From Trema orientale (taxonomy: Eukaryota > Streptophyta > Magnoliopsida > Rosales > Cannabaceae): a DNA stretch of 64,000 nt. The DNA lies in NCBI GenBank assembly GCA_002914845.1, contig JXTC01000405.1, positions 51,748-115,747 on the forward strand, written 5' to 3'. Made by a program: the position numbers and the translations under genes. Within the stretch, counting starts at the first letter, position 1. The number at the start of each line of letters is the position of its first letter. Shown here one piece after another: positions 1 through 10,619 of this stretch. The notes beneath the pieces are model-generated. The model was not told the origin of the DNA. It saw only the letters and a program-made list of their open reading frames with translations, and ran no database searches.

Positions 1-1026
1 AAGTATAGACTAAAATGGTGAAACCTAGTTTAGGAGGTGAAAACTAGTCATACTTTGACCTATAATCCCATATGGCCAATCTTATTGTAATCTAGTGGAA
101 CCTAACCCCACAACCAATCATTAAACATAAAAAAATAAGTCAATTAGACTCCAATTAATAATGTAAACAAAGTACTAATGCCTAATCATTAAAGGGCACT
201 AAGATAACTTTACGCGATTAAGCTTAATCTAAGCTAGTTTAGTGCAACTAAACACCAATTTAGTACAGTGACTGCCACCTCGTGCTTACTTGGGGCCAAC
301 AAATAAATTGCTATAAATGAGTCCTAAACATTAAATTAAAGCTATTTGACGTGTTAAACGTACAGTGAATTTGGCTCCGAAAAGCGTAAAAAATGCATTT
401 TACCGAAAAACTACTATTTGACCAAGTTATCAACAGACATGATTTTAATGCACGTTCATATAGTATTACTATTCATAAATATATTCTTTGTTCCTTTCAC
501 ACACCAAGCTCTCTTTTGGAGGGTACTGAGCCTTTACACTGCATGGGAGCACTTCCACAAACATTAGTACAATAATACAGATCATTTAACAATCAGAATG
601 AGTAATTTCCCATGAGATTGATACTAATTGCGTGATATGAATATTATGCAATATGAGTATATTTATTATTGGCTTATTATGCACGTGAGAATCTTGGGCT
701 TCACAAAAGTAATACTTATAGATAGATAAAAAAAAAGTAATACCTACTGGATTTGGTACCCTATATGTATATATATATATATATATCGAACATCTCTCTA
801 AAACAATTAATGTTAAGTACTATATATGTGCAAAATTCTAAATTCTACTTTATCTTTAATAAAAAGTCAAGTGATTTGAGATGATAGACTAATTCATAAT
901 CAAATGTATATAAAAGGAATGAGCGAAAATAAAACGGAGAGAAACAAAAGCAATGAGTGGGACAAAATAAGATTCCTTTTAATGAGTAACAAAGTAGTAT
1001 GTATACATATGAAAAGAAAATACTAA
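1..1026. other. AT-rich intergenic sequence
   Basis: No gene is supported here. The only longer open frame (393-575) is short, has no recognisable domain and no start or splice context. There is a short TA-dinucleotide run at about 764-786. Confidence 0.6.
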
Positions 1027-1480
1027 GTATTCAACTTATGGCAATTTGGTCCTCAAAGTTTTAATTGTGGCAATTTGGTTCTTAAATTATTTAAATTACA
1101 ATATACTCTTAATTTTTTTTTTAATCAAAACACACGTGAGGAGCACTTGGTGACATCTGAAAGTGCATTTGAAAAGTATTTAGGAACTTCAAACACATAA
1201 ATGGACAATCACACAAAAATTTTATCTAAATTTACAGTTTCAAGAACAATGAAAAATGCGAAAAATACATATTTTGTTTTCTTCAAATCATTTTGTTCAG
1301 TTTACTTTCATTTAAATATACTTTCGTAAGCTATAATGTGCTCCTCACGTGTATTTCTAGTTAAAAATTTAACAACAGATTGCTACAATTTGAAAAATTT
1401 AGGGGCTAAATTGCCACAATTGAGATTTTGATGACCAAATTGCCACAAGTTGGATAGTTTGGAGACCATTTGTGCCATAT
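1027..1480 (+). mobile_element. Mutator-like MITE, family A, copy 1 (5'-truncated)
   Basis: The body matches the better preserved copies at 8307-8822 and 19758-20287: alternating phrases such as 'ggcaatttggtcctcaaag', a middle part, then the right end with 'accatttgtgcc'. The left terminal inverted repeat is missing and the right one is worn, so this is an old or truncated copy without a visible target duplication. It is non-coding. Confidence 0.65.
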
Positions 1481-2588
1481 ACGTTATGAATTAAGGATTG
1501 TTAAATGTACTATTTTTACATTTTTTTAGACTCATTGTTTGACATATAAATTCCATTAAGATATATTATATGATAAAAATATAAAACTTTGAGATATAAG
1601 AATGTAAAAAAGAGTGCATTTGCCATACTTTTTACGAATTAATAAAGATGCCTATAATCTCAAGTCACTTAACTAAGCTTGGGACAAATTATGCAACTGA
1701 TAAGAGATAGTGACTTGCACATTGTCATCTTAATGGCGAGTGAAAACACACTTACAACATGTGATTTGCGTTATGCAGTGTCCTCTAAGTTCTCGTAACC
1801 TTTATTGTAATTTTCACATGAATTTCACATGAGATCTCAATATCAAAATATTATGACATTCTTAGACTGTTTAAAACATAACAGTGCACAACTATTTGGC
1901 AATGTTTTGTTATGAGATTAACATAACTTGTTTACATGAATCTAAACATAAGGCAAAAAAATAAAAATAAAAAATACTCAAGTCAATATTCTGATTTCAA
2001 TTTCGCTTTCTCTTAGACGTTTTAGAACAAGTAAATAATTTTTTTTTTTTTAACAAGGGTACAGTCGTAACATTTTCTGCGTCCCACATGGCAAGCTCCA
2101 TGGATAAAACGTCCAGAAGTCCCGTAATAGTAAGTACAAGCTCACGGTAACCACATTACAGTTGAGTTGGAATCTCCTCTACCTAAACTATAGTCCAAAT
2201 ACTCATTTCATGTTTTTCAACCACCACAAGTGCGTCGTCAAGCAAAATCGTTTTTATGAAATTGTATTTTGGTTGCTAATGCTTAGAGCTAGAGGGGATT
2301 GGGAAAGGTGGGGGACGGAAACTTCCCCCATTTCCCACTCTCAAAATTAAATGCCGCATCTCTCTTATTTCCAAACCTCGTATTAAATGCAGCAGCTGGA
2401 GTACCCACCCACCTTCCCCTCTCTCTCTCTCTCTCTCTCAAAAAAAAAAAAAAAAAAAAAACCCTTTCATTCTCTCTGTCTCTTTCNAAAAAAAAAAAAA
2501 AAAAAAAAACCTTTCATTCTCTCTGTCTCTTTCTCTCTCCTCCCATAACTAATGGCTAAACCCCTTCAACCCCTCTTTCTCTCTCCCA
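1481..2588 (+). promoter_or_regulatory. Upstream region and CT-rich leader of the ATL gene
   Basis: The first part is featureless AT-rich DNA. From about 2419 to 2545 there is a pyrimidine-rich leader made of CT repeats and two poly-A runs. The block of a poly-A run followed by 'cctttcattctctctgtctc' occurs twice in tandem, with an undetermined base (2487) at the junction. An upstream ATG at 2552 opens a 79-codon frame that overlaps the main start at 2589 in another frame (ends 2791). Whether that ATG lies in the transcript is not known. Confidence 0.45.
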
Positions 2589-3206
2589 ATGTCCTCCTCT
2601 TCCTCCGCCACCGCCTCTGCCTCTGCCTCTGCCTCTGCTCCTTCTACCAATTACTTCACCAATCTCGGCCTCGGCTACCCCATCGCCATCGCCCTCGGCT
2701 TCCTCGTCCTCCTCTCTATTCTCCTCCTCGCCTCCTACATCTGCTGCCGCAGCGCCTCCTCCCGCCACTCCTCTTCTCCTCCAAACCCTAACCTCAACCC
2801 CAATCCGAGCTCCGAGGGCGTGATTCTGCCCCGGATTATCTTCGTCGCCGAGGACGATGACGACGACGAGGACGGCGGCCGCCGCGACCTCGACGAGAAC
2901 GCCGTCGTCGGGCTCGACCAGATTGTCATCAACTCGTACCCGAAGTTCCCCTACGCGAGGGACGTGGCGACCATCAAGGAGTCCACGTGTTCGATCTGCC
3001 TCTGCGAGTACAAGGACTCCGAGATGCTGAGGATGATGCCCGAGTGCCGCCACTACTTCCACCTCTGCTGCCTCGACGCGTGGCTTAAGCTCAATGGCTC
3101 ATGCCCCGTCTGCCGCAACTCGCCGCTGCCTACGCCGTTATCCACTCCCTTGCAGGAGGTCGTCCCTCTTTCCCAGTTCGCCGCCGATCGTCGACGGAGT
3201 AGGTGA
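2589..3206 (+). CDS. ATL67: RING-H2 finger E3 ubiquitin ligase, ATL67/ATL68 type
   Basis: Single-exon gene of 205 residues. It is predicted to pass ubiquitin from an E2 enzyme to target proteins while anchored in a membrane. The layout is that of the ATL family: a Ser/Ala-rich N-terminus; one membrane segment at about residues 29-53 (GYPIAIALGFLVLLSILLL); a Pro/Asn-rich and acidic linker with a run of Asp; the GLD-type motif at about 107-110 (VGLD, I, SYPKF); then the RING-H2 finger at 134-175. The zinc ligands are C134, C137, C153, H155, H158, C161, C172 and C175, with Pro between C172 and C175 and the conserved W165. Lack of introns and total length fit the family. The membrane segment and its 'NLGLGYPIAIALGF' lead-in resemble ATL67/ATL68. 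Neighbour order (reticulon then golgin downstream) supports that assignment, though the exact orthologue needs a tree. Confidence 0.9.
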   Translation: MSSSSSATASASASASAPSTNYFTNLGLGYPIAIALGFLVLLSILLLASYICCRSASSRHSSSPPNPNLNPNPSSEGVILPRIIFVAEDDDDDEDGGRRDLDENAVVGLDQIVINSYPKFPYARDVATIKESTCSICLCEYKDSEMLRMMPECRHYFHLCCLDAWLKLNGSCPVCRNSPLPTPLSTPLQEVVPLSQFAADRRRSR

Positions 3207-4609
3207 TCATGCCGTTTCTGGTGTTTTTTTTTTTTTGAATTTTTTTTTTATTTTTGGTTTCTTTATGGTTTGGATTATTTGGGTCTGGCTCGGTGGTTGG
3301 TTTGGGTTGGTTGGTTCAGTCTGGGAAATGTAAATTTTTTTGGTTTGGTTCGGTTCGGTTCCGTCGTGACTTTTGAGATTGAAATCTGAATTTGGCTATG
3401 CAACAAGTGAGTTTTATTAGTTGGTTTTTAATTAGTTACATTGAATCCAAGAAATTCGTTTTTGCTTTTACAGTTACATACTCTTATTTAAATCATGCAG
3501 TTTCCTGTACATATTTGTATAATTGCAGAATATTGTCTCTCTGTTTCTTTTTTTTTTTTTCCTTCTATTTTTTTGGTCGATTCATTATTAGTATCAGTTT
3601 TTTATTGGAATTTAACGGTACCATTTTCCATTCTTAAATTTATTTTCCCTGGTTCCTCTTCTTCTCCTACTTGTCTGAATATCATTTTTTAATTCCTGCT
3701 TTGTATATTTCTTTTATTTATTTATTTTGATTAATGAACTGAGGCCAGTTGGAGACGATATAGTATATACACAACACAACCATTCACTGACATTGGCATG
3801 TGTTGGATTCCATGGTTGTAACTTGTATAGGTCCAAGTGGATTCTCAAGTTACAGATGCCTATTTTCAGACTCTGCCATTTGTTTGTTTTTATTTTATTA
3901 TTATTATTTTTTTTTTTTGCCATTAAATGGTCCACGTCTTTTTTGGTTGGATATTAATATACGGTTACGATTTGGTGGCTATCTTTAATACGTGCAATTA
4001 CGTTAATTTATTGATTAGAGATACTTTAAAGGAATATCTATCAAATGGCAATTATGGCATTTACTCGTGGATTACTATTTACAACTGTATTGACGTTTTA
4101 TTTGCATAGAGGCCGATATTTACAAGTGGACTAGATATTGGCATATTGCTATCTTTCTACGACTCTTACTTTATATATTAACAAAAGAAAACAGTTGATG
4201 GCCAAAATATCTCTTATGACTACATGGGAACTCATCCCTAAAATTATATTCTCGTAACGAAATAACCAAAAAAGTAAAAAAAAATAATAATAATAATACT
4301 AGTTATACAAATGAGATTTGATTTGTGTATTAAATGGGAATATAAAATCAACTTCTAAATTGATATTTTTGTTGCCTTTTTCTTTTGTTATCATGTGATA
4401 GTCAATTCGGTGACTTCAGTCAATTACAAAAGGGAAAACCATGTACCTGGAGCCAAGTAGGCAAGTAGTTTATGCTTTTGTCTTTTATTTTTGGGGTTGG
4501 GTTTAATTTGTAAGAGGAATATTGATATATAATATGTTAACGTGCCCAAGGTGGTTATCAACCAACTATGTAACATAAAGAAACGGGTGAAATGTAAAAA
4601 AAAAAAATC
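3207..4609. other. 3' flank of the ATL gene and intergenic AT-rich sequence
   Basis: T-rich 3' flank, probably containing the 3' UTR in the first few hundred bases. No further gene is visible; the open frames in both directions are low-complexity and lack domains. Confidence 0.55.
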
Positions 4610-4890
4610 AGTCTGTTTTGTAATTTAAATTCTAAAGTTTGAACTCCACAAAATAATACATTGAGATAATATATTGAGATTAAAAATTTGTAAAAATTAA
4701 TACTTTAAATAGACTTTTTAACTAATTTTAGTAATAGAGAGATACTAATATCTTCTATTAAAATAGAATTAGTTTTTCTTATATCTTTAATTTTGAATAT
4801 ATTATTATTTTAACTTATTAATATCAGAATATTATTTTACAATTTTAGAGTTTAAATTTTAGAAATTTCAGGATATCTCTAAAGAAATAG
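4610..4890 (+). mobile_element. Degenerate MITE, family D
   Basis: Shares order and wording with the well bounded element at 60311-60658: 'tgtaatttaaat', 'cacaaaataatac', 'aaaattaatac', then complementary phrases in reverse. It folds back on itself but has lost clear ends and target duplication. It is an old copy. Confidence 0.5.
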
Positions 4891-5202
4891 AGTGTTTAAT
4901 CAAAAAAAAAAAAAGAAACAGAATTAATGTGAACTGTAGTCTATAGTAACTTGGAAGTCAACTCAACATTTCAGCGTTCGGCACCTGCACGTGTCCATCT
5001 AACACTGTAATTGCTTGTCTTATGTGCCTCCCAAGTGACCAAGTCCGAATATTCTCTGCCTCCCAAATGTTCAAGTTCTAGAGCTTAAAATCCATGAAAA
5101 CATTTTTTTTCCTTTTTTTTCTCTTTTATATAGGAAGCCTTTAAGCAGTCCACGATCCAACCTGGTCGGATATGGAATAGCGAAGAATTGGTGCGCCGAT
5201 AA

Positions 5203-5586
5203 TTAGTGACAGAGTCAGGAAATTTTTTTAGGAGATATATACTAAAATTTTTTAAGCTAATTTTGAAACATATTAGTTAATATAGACCACTATAAAATTA
5301 AAAAAAGATATTTAAAGTGAATCTAAAGAAAAATTATCTAAAATATGAGTAAAATTTAGTACTTCAAAATAATATAAAGAAAGTTCAGAATTTTAAAAAG
5401 AATTATTAGGTCATATTAGGGGCATTATGAAATTTTTTTTATAAAAAACGGGGCAAAAACTATAATTACAAAAATTCAAGGGGCAAATTAAGGATAAAAC
5501 TGAAATTTTAAGATAAAATAGAGGTAAAAAGTATAATTTTTTAAAAAATGAGGGAGGCGACCCTAAAGTAGCTCCGTGGTTGCTGA
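5203..5586. mobile_element. Possible hAT-like MITE
   Basis: The left end 'tagtgacagagtcagg' and the right end 'gtagctccgtggttgctg' are imperfect inverted versions of each other and resemble the 'AGTGGCGGAGCCAGG' ends common in plant hAT MITEs. The inside is AT-rich and non-coding. No clean target duplication was found, so the limits are approximate. Confidence 0.35.
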
Positions 5587-6619
5587 GAGTCGGGTGCAGA
5601 CCAATACAGCTAAAATGGTAAAAGGAAAAAAAGAAAAATAGAAAATTAAAAAAAAGAAAAATAGAAAATTAATGCTTTTATCAGTGAGTGTGTGGTATAT
5701 AACGGTCATGCACTCACTCATTTATTATCTTTTATTTTATTAGATTTTTTTGGTGAACGAAAAAAGTGGATAACATCCTAATGACATGGGATTTCTTATT
5801 TTACCTTTCTTAGATGGGAGAAGAACTTAAAATAGAGCGTCTTTGACACTTCGATCACCATCACCGTTATAATCATTTATTATCATTTTTTTCCTATTGG
5901 TTTTAAATACTATTGCAACTATCCATCAATTATCCATCAATTATTTCCTTTAAATGGATATATTATTAAGAAAATGGTCCATATGGTTGACTGCCTCCCA
6001 CTTCTAGCCCATGAAAAATTAAAAAATATACAGCTACTTTTATGCAGATTGTGCATGGATTATAGGGCAGAGTGCCCTGAATTACTGGAGCTGTTTGACC
6101 AACTTGTTTTTAACTTCGACAAACTTCTTAAAACAGGAATCGGATACTTAGCAATCAAAGAAATACAGTATATTTCCAGCAAATATATATATAATATAAA
6201 ACAGAATAATATTAACTACAGGCATAAGAACTTCTCCCAATAACAAAACTCTGATCTCAAGAATTTTGGAATCTCCAATTGTCAATTTTTTAATCAAACT
6301 AAAGTTTCCAATCTTCATTTAACGTTTGTTTATTAATTAAAAGAAAGTACATTTACCTATGTCAAACTCAAACTCATGATCTCAACCCCAATTTCGACCC
6401 AGAAAATGAACGAAGCTGATTTCAGGTATCACCATATTTCACCAAACTATTTGTTGCAGATAGATTTTGTTAGTCAATGTGAACCATTTCAATCATTGAA
6501 AATCATTAGATCCATGTTCCACAGTTCATAAAAACCTGTTTTTCCTATTTGCCTTGAATACTTTTTTTTTTTTTTTTGTTTTTTTGCCCCCAAAATTTTG
6601 AGTCTCATTGCAAAGAAAT
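5587..6619. other. Intergenic sequence upstream of the methyltransferase gene
   Basis: AT-rich. An open frame at 5974-6243 (89 codons) has a reasonable amino-acid mix in its first two thirds but I recognise nothing in it and its tail is low-complexity, so it is not called as a gene. A long T tract (about 6561-6575) precedes the methyltransferase start. Confidence 0.5.
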
Positions 6620-8029
6620 ATGGCAAAACAAAGTGTTGGATTGAAGTTGGGAACATGGAGAGGAATAAACAGGTCACTCTTAGTACTGGGCACACTTTGT
6701 TTTTTCATCTTAGCGGCCACATTCTCCAAATTCTACTCTTTCAGATCACTTCTTATAGCTAGTGACACCTTCTGCAACCAAGAAAAAAACAGTCAAACCC
6801 AAATCCAAGTACAAAAGACTCTTCAAATCGTTATTCAGAAAATCCAGAGAGAAATTCAGGAGATTCAAAACTCACCCACTACAGAGTCCTCGTTAAAACA
6901 CCACTCATTTTTGGCTGACATATTGGGTCTTATCGAGTCGGTCCAAGAATCTTTACCGGAGATTCAAGAGGTTTCTCATTTAGACAGTCCCATTAATGAA
7001 ACTTATTATGTTCATTTCTTGGGATGCAAGCAACGATCTGTTGAGCCAGGGGAGTACTTTCTGATCGAAGAGATTCGTAAGTACGTGAAGATGAAACCCA
7101 ATAGGCTAGGGAAGCAGAATTTCATGGCGGCTAATGGGACTTTCACTAGTATAGGCCATGCTTGTTTCGCCATGAAAAGGGAGCTAGAGGAGTATATGGA
7201 TTACGACATTGGCGAAATCTGCAACGACGACTGGAAACTAGCACAGAAGCTCATGGTTCACGGCTGCGACCCCTTACCTCGAAGGAGATGCTTCTCCAGA
7301 GCGCCCCAGCTATACGACAAGCCGTTTCACATCAACGAGTCGATGTGGAAGCTCCCAAACGACAGGAATGTCCGATGGAGCCAGTACCGGTGCAAGAATT
7401 TCACTTGCTTGGCTAGCAATACTACTAGAAAGGGGTTCTTCAAGTGCGCAAACTGCTTCGATCTCGCGAATCACGAGATGCCCAGATGGGTTAAACAAGC
7501 GAATACGAGCGACAACGCTGCGGATTTTCTTGCACACCAAGTGCTCGACATAAAGCCTGGGGAGATTAGAATCGGGCTGGATTTTAGCGTCGGGACCGGG
7601 ACATTTGCGGCCAGAATGAGGGAGTTTAACGTGACTGTAGTGACGGCCACTATCAATTTTGGGGCACCCTTTAGTGAGATGATAGCTCTCCGGGGACTGG
7701 TCCCACTCTACTTGACGATAAATCAACGGTTGCCCTTCTTTGACAACACGCTTGATATGATCCACACCACAAGATTTCTAGATGGGTGGATTGACTTTGT
7801 GTTACTGGATTTTGTTTTGTATGATTGGGACAGAGTACTCAGGCCTGGGGGTCTGCTTTGGATTGATAGCTTCTTCTGTTTGAAAGAGGATTTGGACGAT
7901 TATTTGGAGTCGTTTAAGATGCTAAGGTATAAGAAGCACAAATGGGTTATTGTACCAAAGCTTGATAAAGATGATCGAGAGGTGTTCTTTTCTGCTGTAC
8001 TAGAGAAGCCGCCTAGACCATTCCGATAA
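6620..8029 (+). CDS. Probable S-adenosylmethionine-dependent methyltransferase, At1g29790/ICA family
   Basis: Single-exon gene of 469 residues. The first ATG in the frame is at 6620 (MAKQSVGLKLG). A signal-anchor membrane segment lies at about residues 19-36, as expected for a Golgi type II protein. A helical stem follows, then a Cys-rich middle domain (CDPLPRRRC and the CKNFTC/CANCFDL cysteines). The C-terminal Rossmann-type domain starts with motif I at 318-329 (IGLDFSVGTGTF), continues with 'APFSEMIALRGL' and 'LDMIHTTRFLDG', and has the 'DRVLRPGGLLWID' motif at 404-416. The overall order matches plant proteins annotated as probable methyltransferase At1g29790, a family that includes ICA, a putative pectin methyltransferase. 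Motif I reads D-F-S-V-G-T-G where relatives usually have two glycines before the S/T-G pair, so substrate and activity are uncertain. Confidence 0.82.
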   Translation: MAKQSVGLKLGTWRGINRSLLVLGTLCFFILAATFSKFYSFRSLLIASDTFCNQEKNSQTQIQVQKTLQIVIQKIQREIQEIQNSPTTESSLKHHSFLADILGLIESVQESLPEIQEVSHLDSPINETYYVHFLGCKQRSVEPGEYFLIEEIRKYVKMKPNRLGKQNFMAANGTFTSIGHACFAMKRELEEYMDYDIGEICNDDWKLAQKLMVHGCDPLPRRRCFSRAPQLYDKPFHINESMWKLPNDRNVRWSQYRCKNFTCLASNTTRKGFFKCANCFDLANHEMPRWVKQANTSDNAADFLAHQVLDIKPGEIRIGLDFSVGTGTFAARMREFNVTVVTATINFGAPFSEMIALRGLVPLYLTINQRLPFFDNTLDMIHTTRFLDGWIDFVLLDFVLYDWDRVLRPGGLLWIDSFFCLKEDLDDYLESFKMLRYKKHKWVIVPKLDKDDREVFFSAVLEKPPRPFR

Positions 8030-8306
8030 TTGTTTACCAATTCTCAATCTCTTGTTCATCTGAGTCTGATATAATACATGTAAGTACTACCTTGATTGTT
8101 TAGGCACGTATAATAGTTTCGAATTCAAGACTAATAGGTCATTTGTAAACTCAACATTCTGCGTAGAATGTCACGACAGTTCCAAAAGGACATAACATAA
8201 GAATGTCATTGGCGATTGAATTATTTAAGTAATGTATGGCGAGCAATTTAGTATAGTTCTCACTTGCACTTTGAAATGTCAAATTTTAAACACAGCAATT
8301 TTTTTA

Positions 8307-8822
8307 GGGTTTATGGCACAAATGATCCATGAAGTATCCAATCTTTGGAACTTGGTCCTCAAAATTTCAATTATAACAATCAAGCCTCTGAATTTTTTGA
8401 TTTGTAACAATTTAGTTTTGGATTATCAAAATTACAACTTGCTGTTAAATTTTTGACCAAAAACATACGTAGTGGCATTTGAAAATATATTTGAAAGGTA
8501 ATTTGAGAATTTCAAGCATAAAAATAAATAATCATAGAAAAATTGTCTTTAAATTTGCAGCTCTAAGAATCCTAAAAAATACAAAGAATATATCTTTCAT
8601 TCTTTCGAAATACTTTTGTTCAATTTATTTCCCTTTAAATACCTTTCCAGATGCTAAGACGTGCTTCTCATGTGCATTTTTTGTCAGAAATTTAACAGTA
8701 GATTGTACCGTTGCAATTTAGACAGTTCAGAGTTACTACAAATCAGAAAATTTAAAAGTATAATTGTCACAATTGAAACTTCCACAAATTAGATAGGTAA
8801 GGACCATTTGTGCCACAAACCC
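8307..8822 (+). mobile_element. Mutator-like MITE, family A, copy 2
   Basis: 516-bp non-coding element. The left end 'gggtttatggcacaaatg' and the right end 'catttgtgccacaaaccc' are inverted repeats over about 22 bp. It is flanked by an exact 9-bp direct duplication, attttttta (8298-8306 and 8823-8831), as in Mutator-type transposition. It lies just downstream of the methyltransferase gene. Confidence 0.85.
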
Positions 8823-9114
8823 ATTTTTTTAATCCAAATTTTAGGTAACTGATGCGATACAAAGGACAATACTATAGGCAATAATACCATATCACATGAG
8901 GCTCTTAAGCTGCATATTCAGTGTGTTTTGTTAAATTGATCTTGGTCTAAAATCTTAACCGAGTCCTTTCAAGGGAAAGAAAAAGCAAATATTAACTGAG
9001 CTCCCAAAAGAATTTAAACTGAGATTATACGAAGATCAACAAATTGAACCCAAAAAAAGAAAAAAAACATAGACATACAAAAGTACAAAACTAATTTGAA
9101 AGCCTTTAAGTTTT

Positions 9115-9803
9115 GGGGAAATTAGACATTATACGGTATTTTCAGAAATTTTTTTTGAAAAATACGTGGGTTTAACATTTTTTTAAAGGGCTTATAGAAA
9201 TGTGACCAAATTTTGGGCCCAATTTCAGTAAATGTCCCTTTGTCAAATGTTATAGCAAAATGTCCGGTATATATGCTTATATACTAAGTGTAAAATTTTA
9301 TATACTAAGTGTCAAAAATAATATACCCAGTATATTTCAGTACAATAACTAAAATTGGTAAATATGTTTATCTACCAAGTGTAAAAATATATATATTTAG
9401 ACATTTAACTAGAAAATTTTAAAAGTGGACATCTACTTAATCAAATTTAAAATACTGGTCATCCATCTGAATTTCTCTTTTTTTAAGGTATTTTTATTAG
9501 AAAAATACCGTTTTTAAAAAAATATTTAGAACCATACCATTTTTTAAAATAGTAACTAGTAACCGGTAAACAGTTTCCAGAAATTAGTAACTAAAGGTAT
9601 TTATAACTAATATATAATTGGTAACCAGTAACCAGTTTTCAGAAACTGATAACCAGTAGCCATTTTAAAAATGATATTTTTCTAAAATTTTTTTAAAATT
9701 AATATTTTTCTAATAAAAACTGTACGAAAATTTGAAAAAAAATCCGACTTCCATATTTTTGTAATTGTTATTGGGATTTTATGGGTAAAAGTATTAGAAA
9801 CCC
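9115..9803 (+). mobile_element. Mutator-like MITE, family X, copy 1, split by a nested insertion
   Basis: The outer sequence matches 63073-63458 from 'ggaaattagacattatacgg' to 'agaaaccc'. Its middle has repeated 'gtaaccagtaacc' phrases. The imperfect 9-bp flanks ttaagtttt (9106-9114) and ttaaatttc (9804-9812) suggest a target duplication. Its left part is interrupted by the family Y element at 9188-9477. Confidence 0.7.
9188..9477 (+). mobile_element. MITE, family Y, copy A (nested in family X)
   Basis: About 290 bp, matching 18975-19281 and, inverted, 10348-10619. It begins 'gggcttatagaaatgtgacc' and ends 'ggtcatccatctgaatttct'. The uninterrupted family X copy at 63073-63458 lacks this block, which shows that it inserted. 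The flanks are T-rich and compatible with a 9-bp duplication (ttttttaaa / tttttttaa). Confidence 0.75.
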
Positions 9804-9812
9804 TTAAATTTC

Positions 9813-10347
9813 TTGTTGATCTTGTGGAAAAGGTCCCATTGTCTTGGGCTTCCTAAACAAAAGAAAGAAGGGCGTCTTAGCTAAATGGCGGATTTTAGAT
9901 TCTAAGTTTAAGAAATTGTCCTTTTTCAGACACTATTAAAAATGGGTGAATTTATCAAAAAGATTTGCAAAATTTCTAACTTAATCAAATACTACCACAC
10001 AATAATTGATATACTAATATAAAATTGATACACTAATAAACAGATATACGAATATATAATGATTTGATATACAACAAATTGATCCACTAAAAAATTTTCA
10101 TTCTTGAAAAAAAGTGATAAAAAAACAGACATTTATTAATCAGGTTAAAAAAGGTCATTTCTTAACATAAGGTGAAAACAAATTTTTTTTTTTTAATAAA
10201 TATTGAAGAAAGAAAACTAGTACTCTGGGCCTTTTAAGATGAAGAATGAGAACGGGCTTCTTATAAAATTCCAAACCCAAAAAATTGAAAACTCTCAGAC
10301 ATGCTCATTTTTTTTATTCTATTATTATTATTATTATTATTATTTTA
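9813..10347. other. AT-rich intergenic sequence
   Basis: No gene. It contains a short ATT trinucleotide run near 10320-10343 and unplaced AT-rich filler between MITE copies. Confidence 0.5.
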
Positions 10348-10619
10348 AAAAATTTATGTGGATGACTAATATTTTAAATTTGATTAAGTAGATGTCTACT
10401 TTCTAAATTTTATAGCTAAATATCTAAGTGTATATATATATATATTTACACTCGGTAGATAAGTATATCTATCAATTTTAGTTAATGTATTCATACTTGG
10501 TATATAATATTTTACATTTGGTATATAAATATATATATATAGGACATTTTGCTATAACATTTGATTAACAGATATTTACTTAAATTGGGCCTAAACTTCG
10601 GTCATTTTGCTATAAGACA
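10348..10619 (-). mobile_element. MITE, family Y, copy B (inverted)
   Basis: Reverse complement of the elements at 9188-9477 and 18975-19281, including the phrases for 'caaatgttatagcaaaatgt' and the Y-family left end. It is more diverged than the others and contains a TA-rich expansion. No clear target duplication. Confidence 0.7.

Noticed and set aside
2556-3062. 168-codon minus-strand open frame over the ATL gene
   Set aside because: Mirror of the GC-rich ATL coding sequence; composition of Val/Gly/Glu/Arg without any domain, while the plus strand encodes a clear RING-H2 protein.
5974-6243. 89-codon plus-strand open frame
   Set aside because: No domain, low-complexity tail, no transcript signals; kept only as a note in the intergenic entry.
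7310-7765. 151-codon minus-strand open frame inside the methyltransferase gene
   Set aside because: Antisense shadow of a conserved coding region; no domain or start context of its own.
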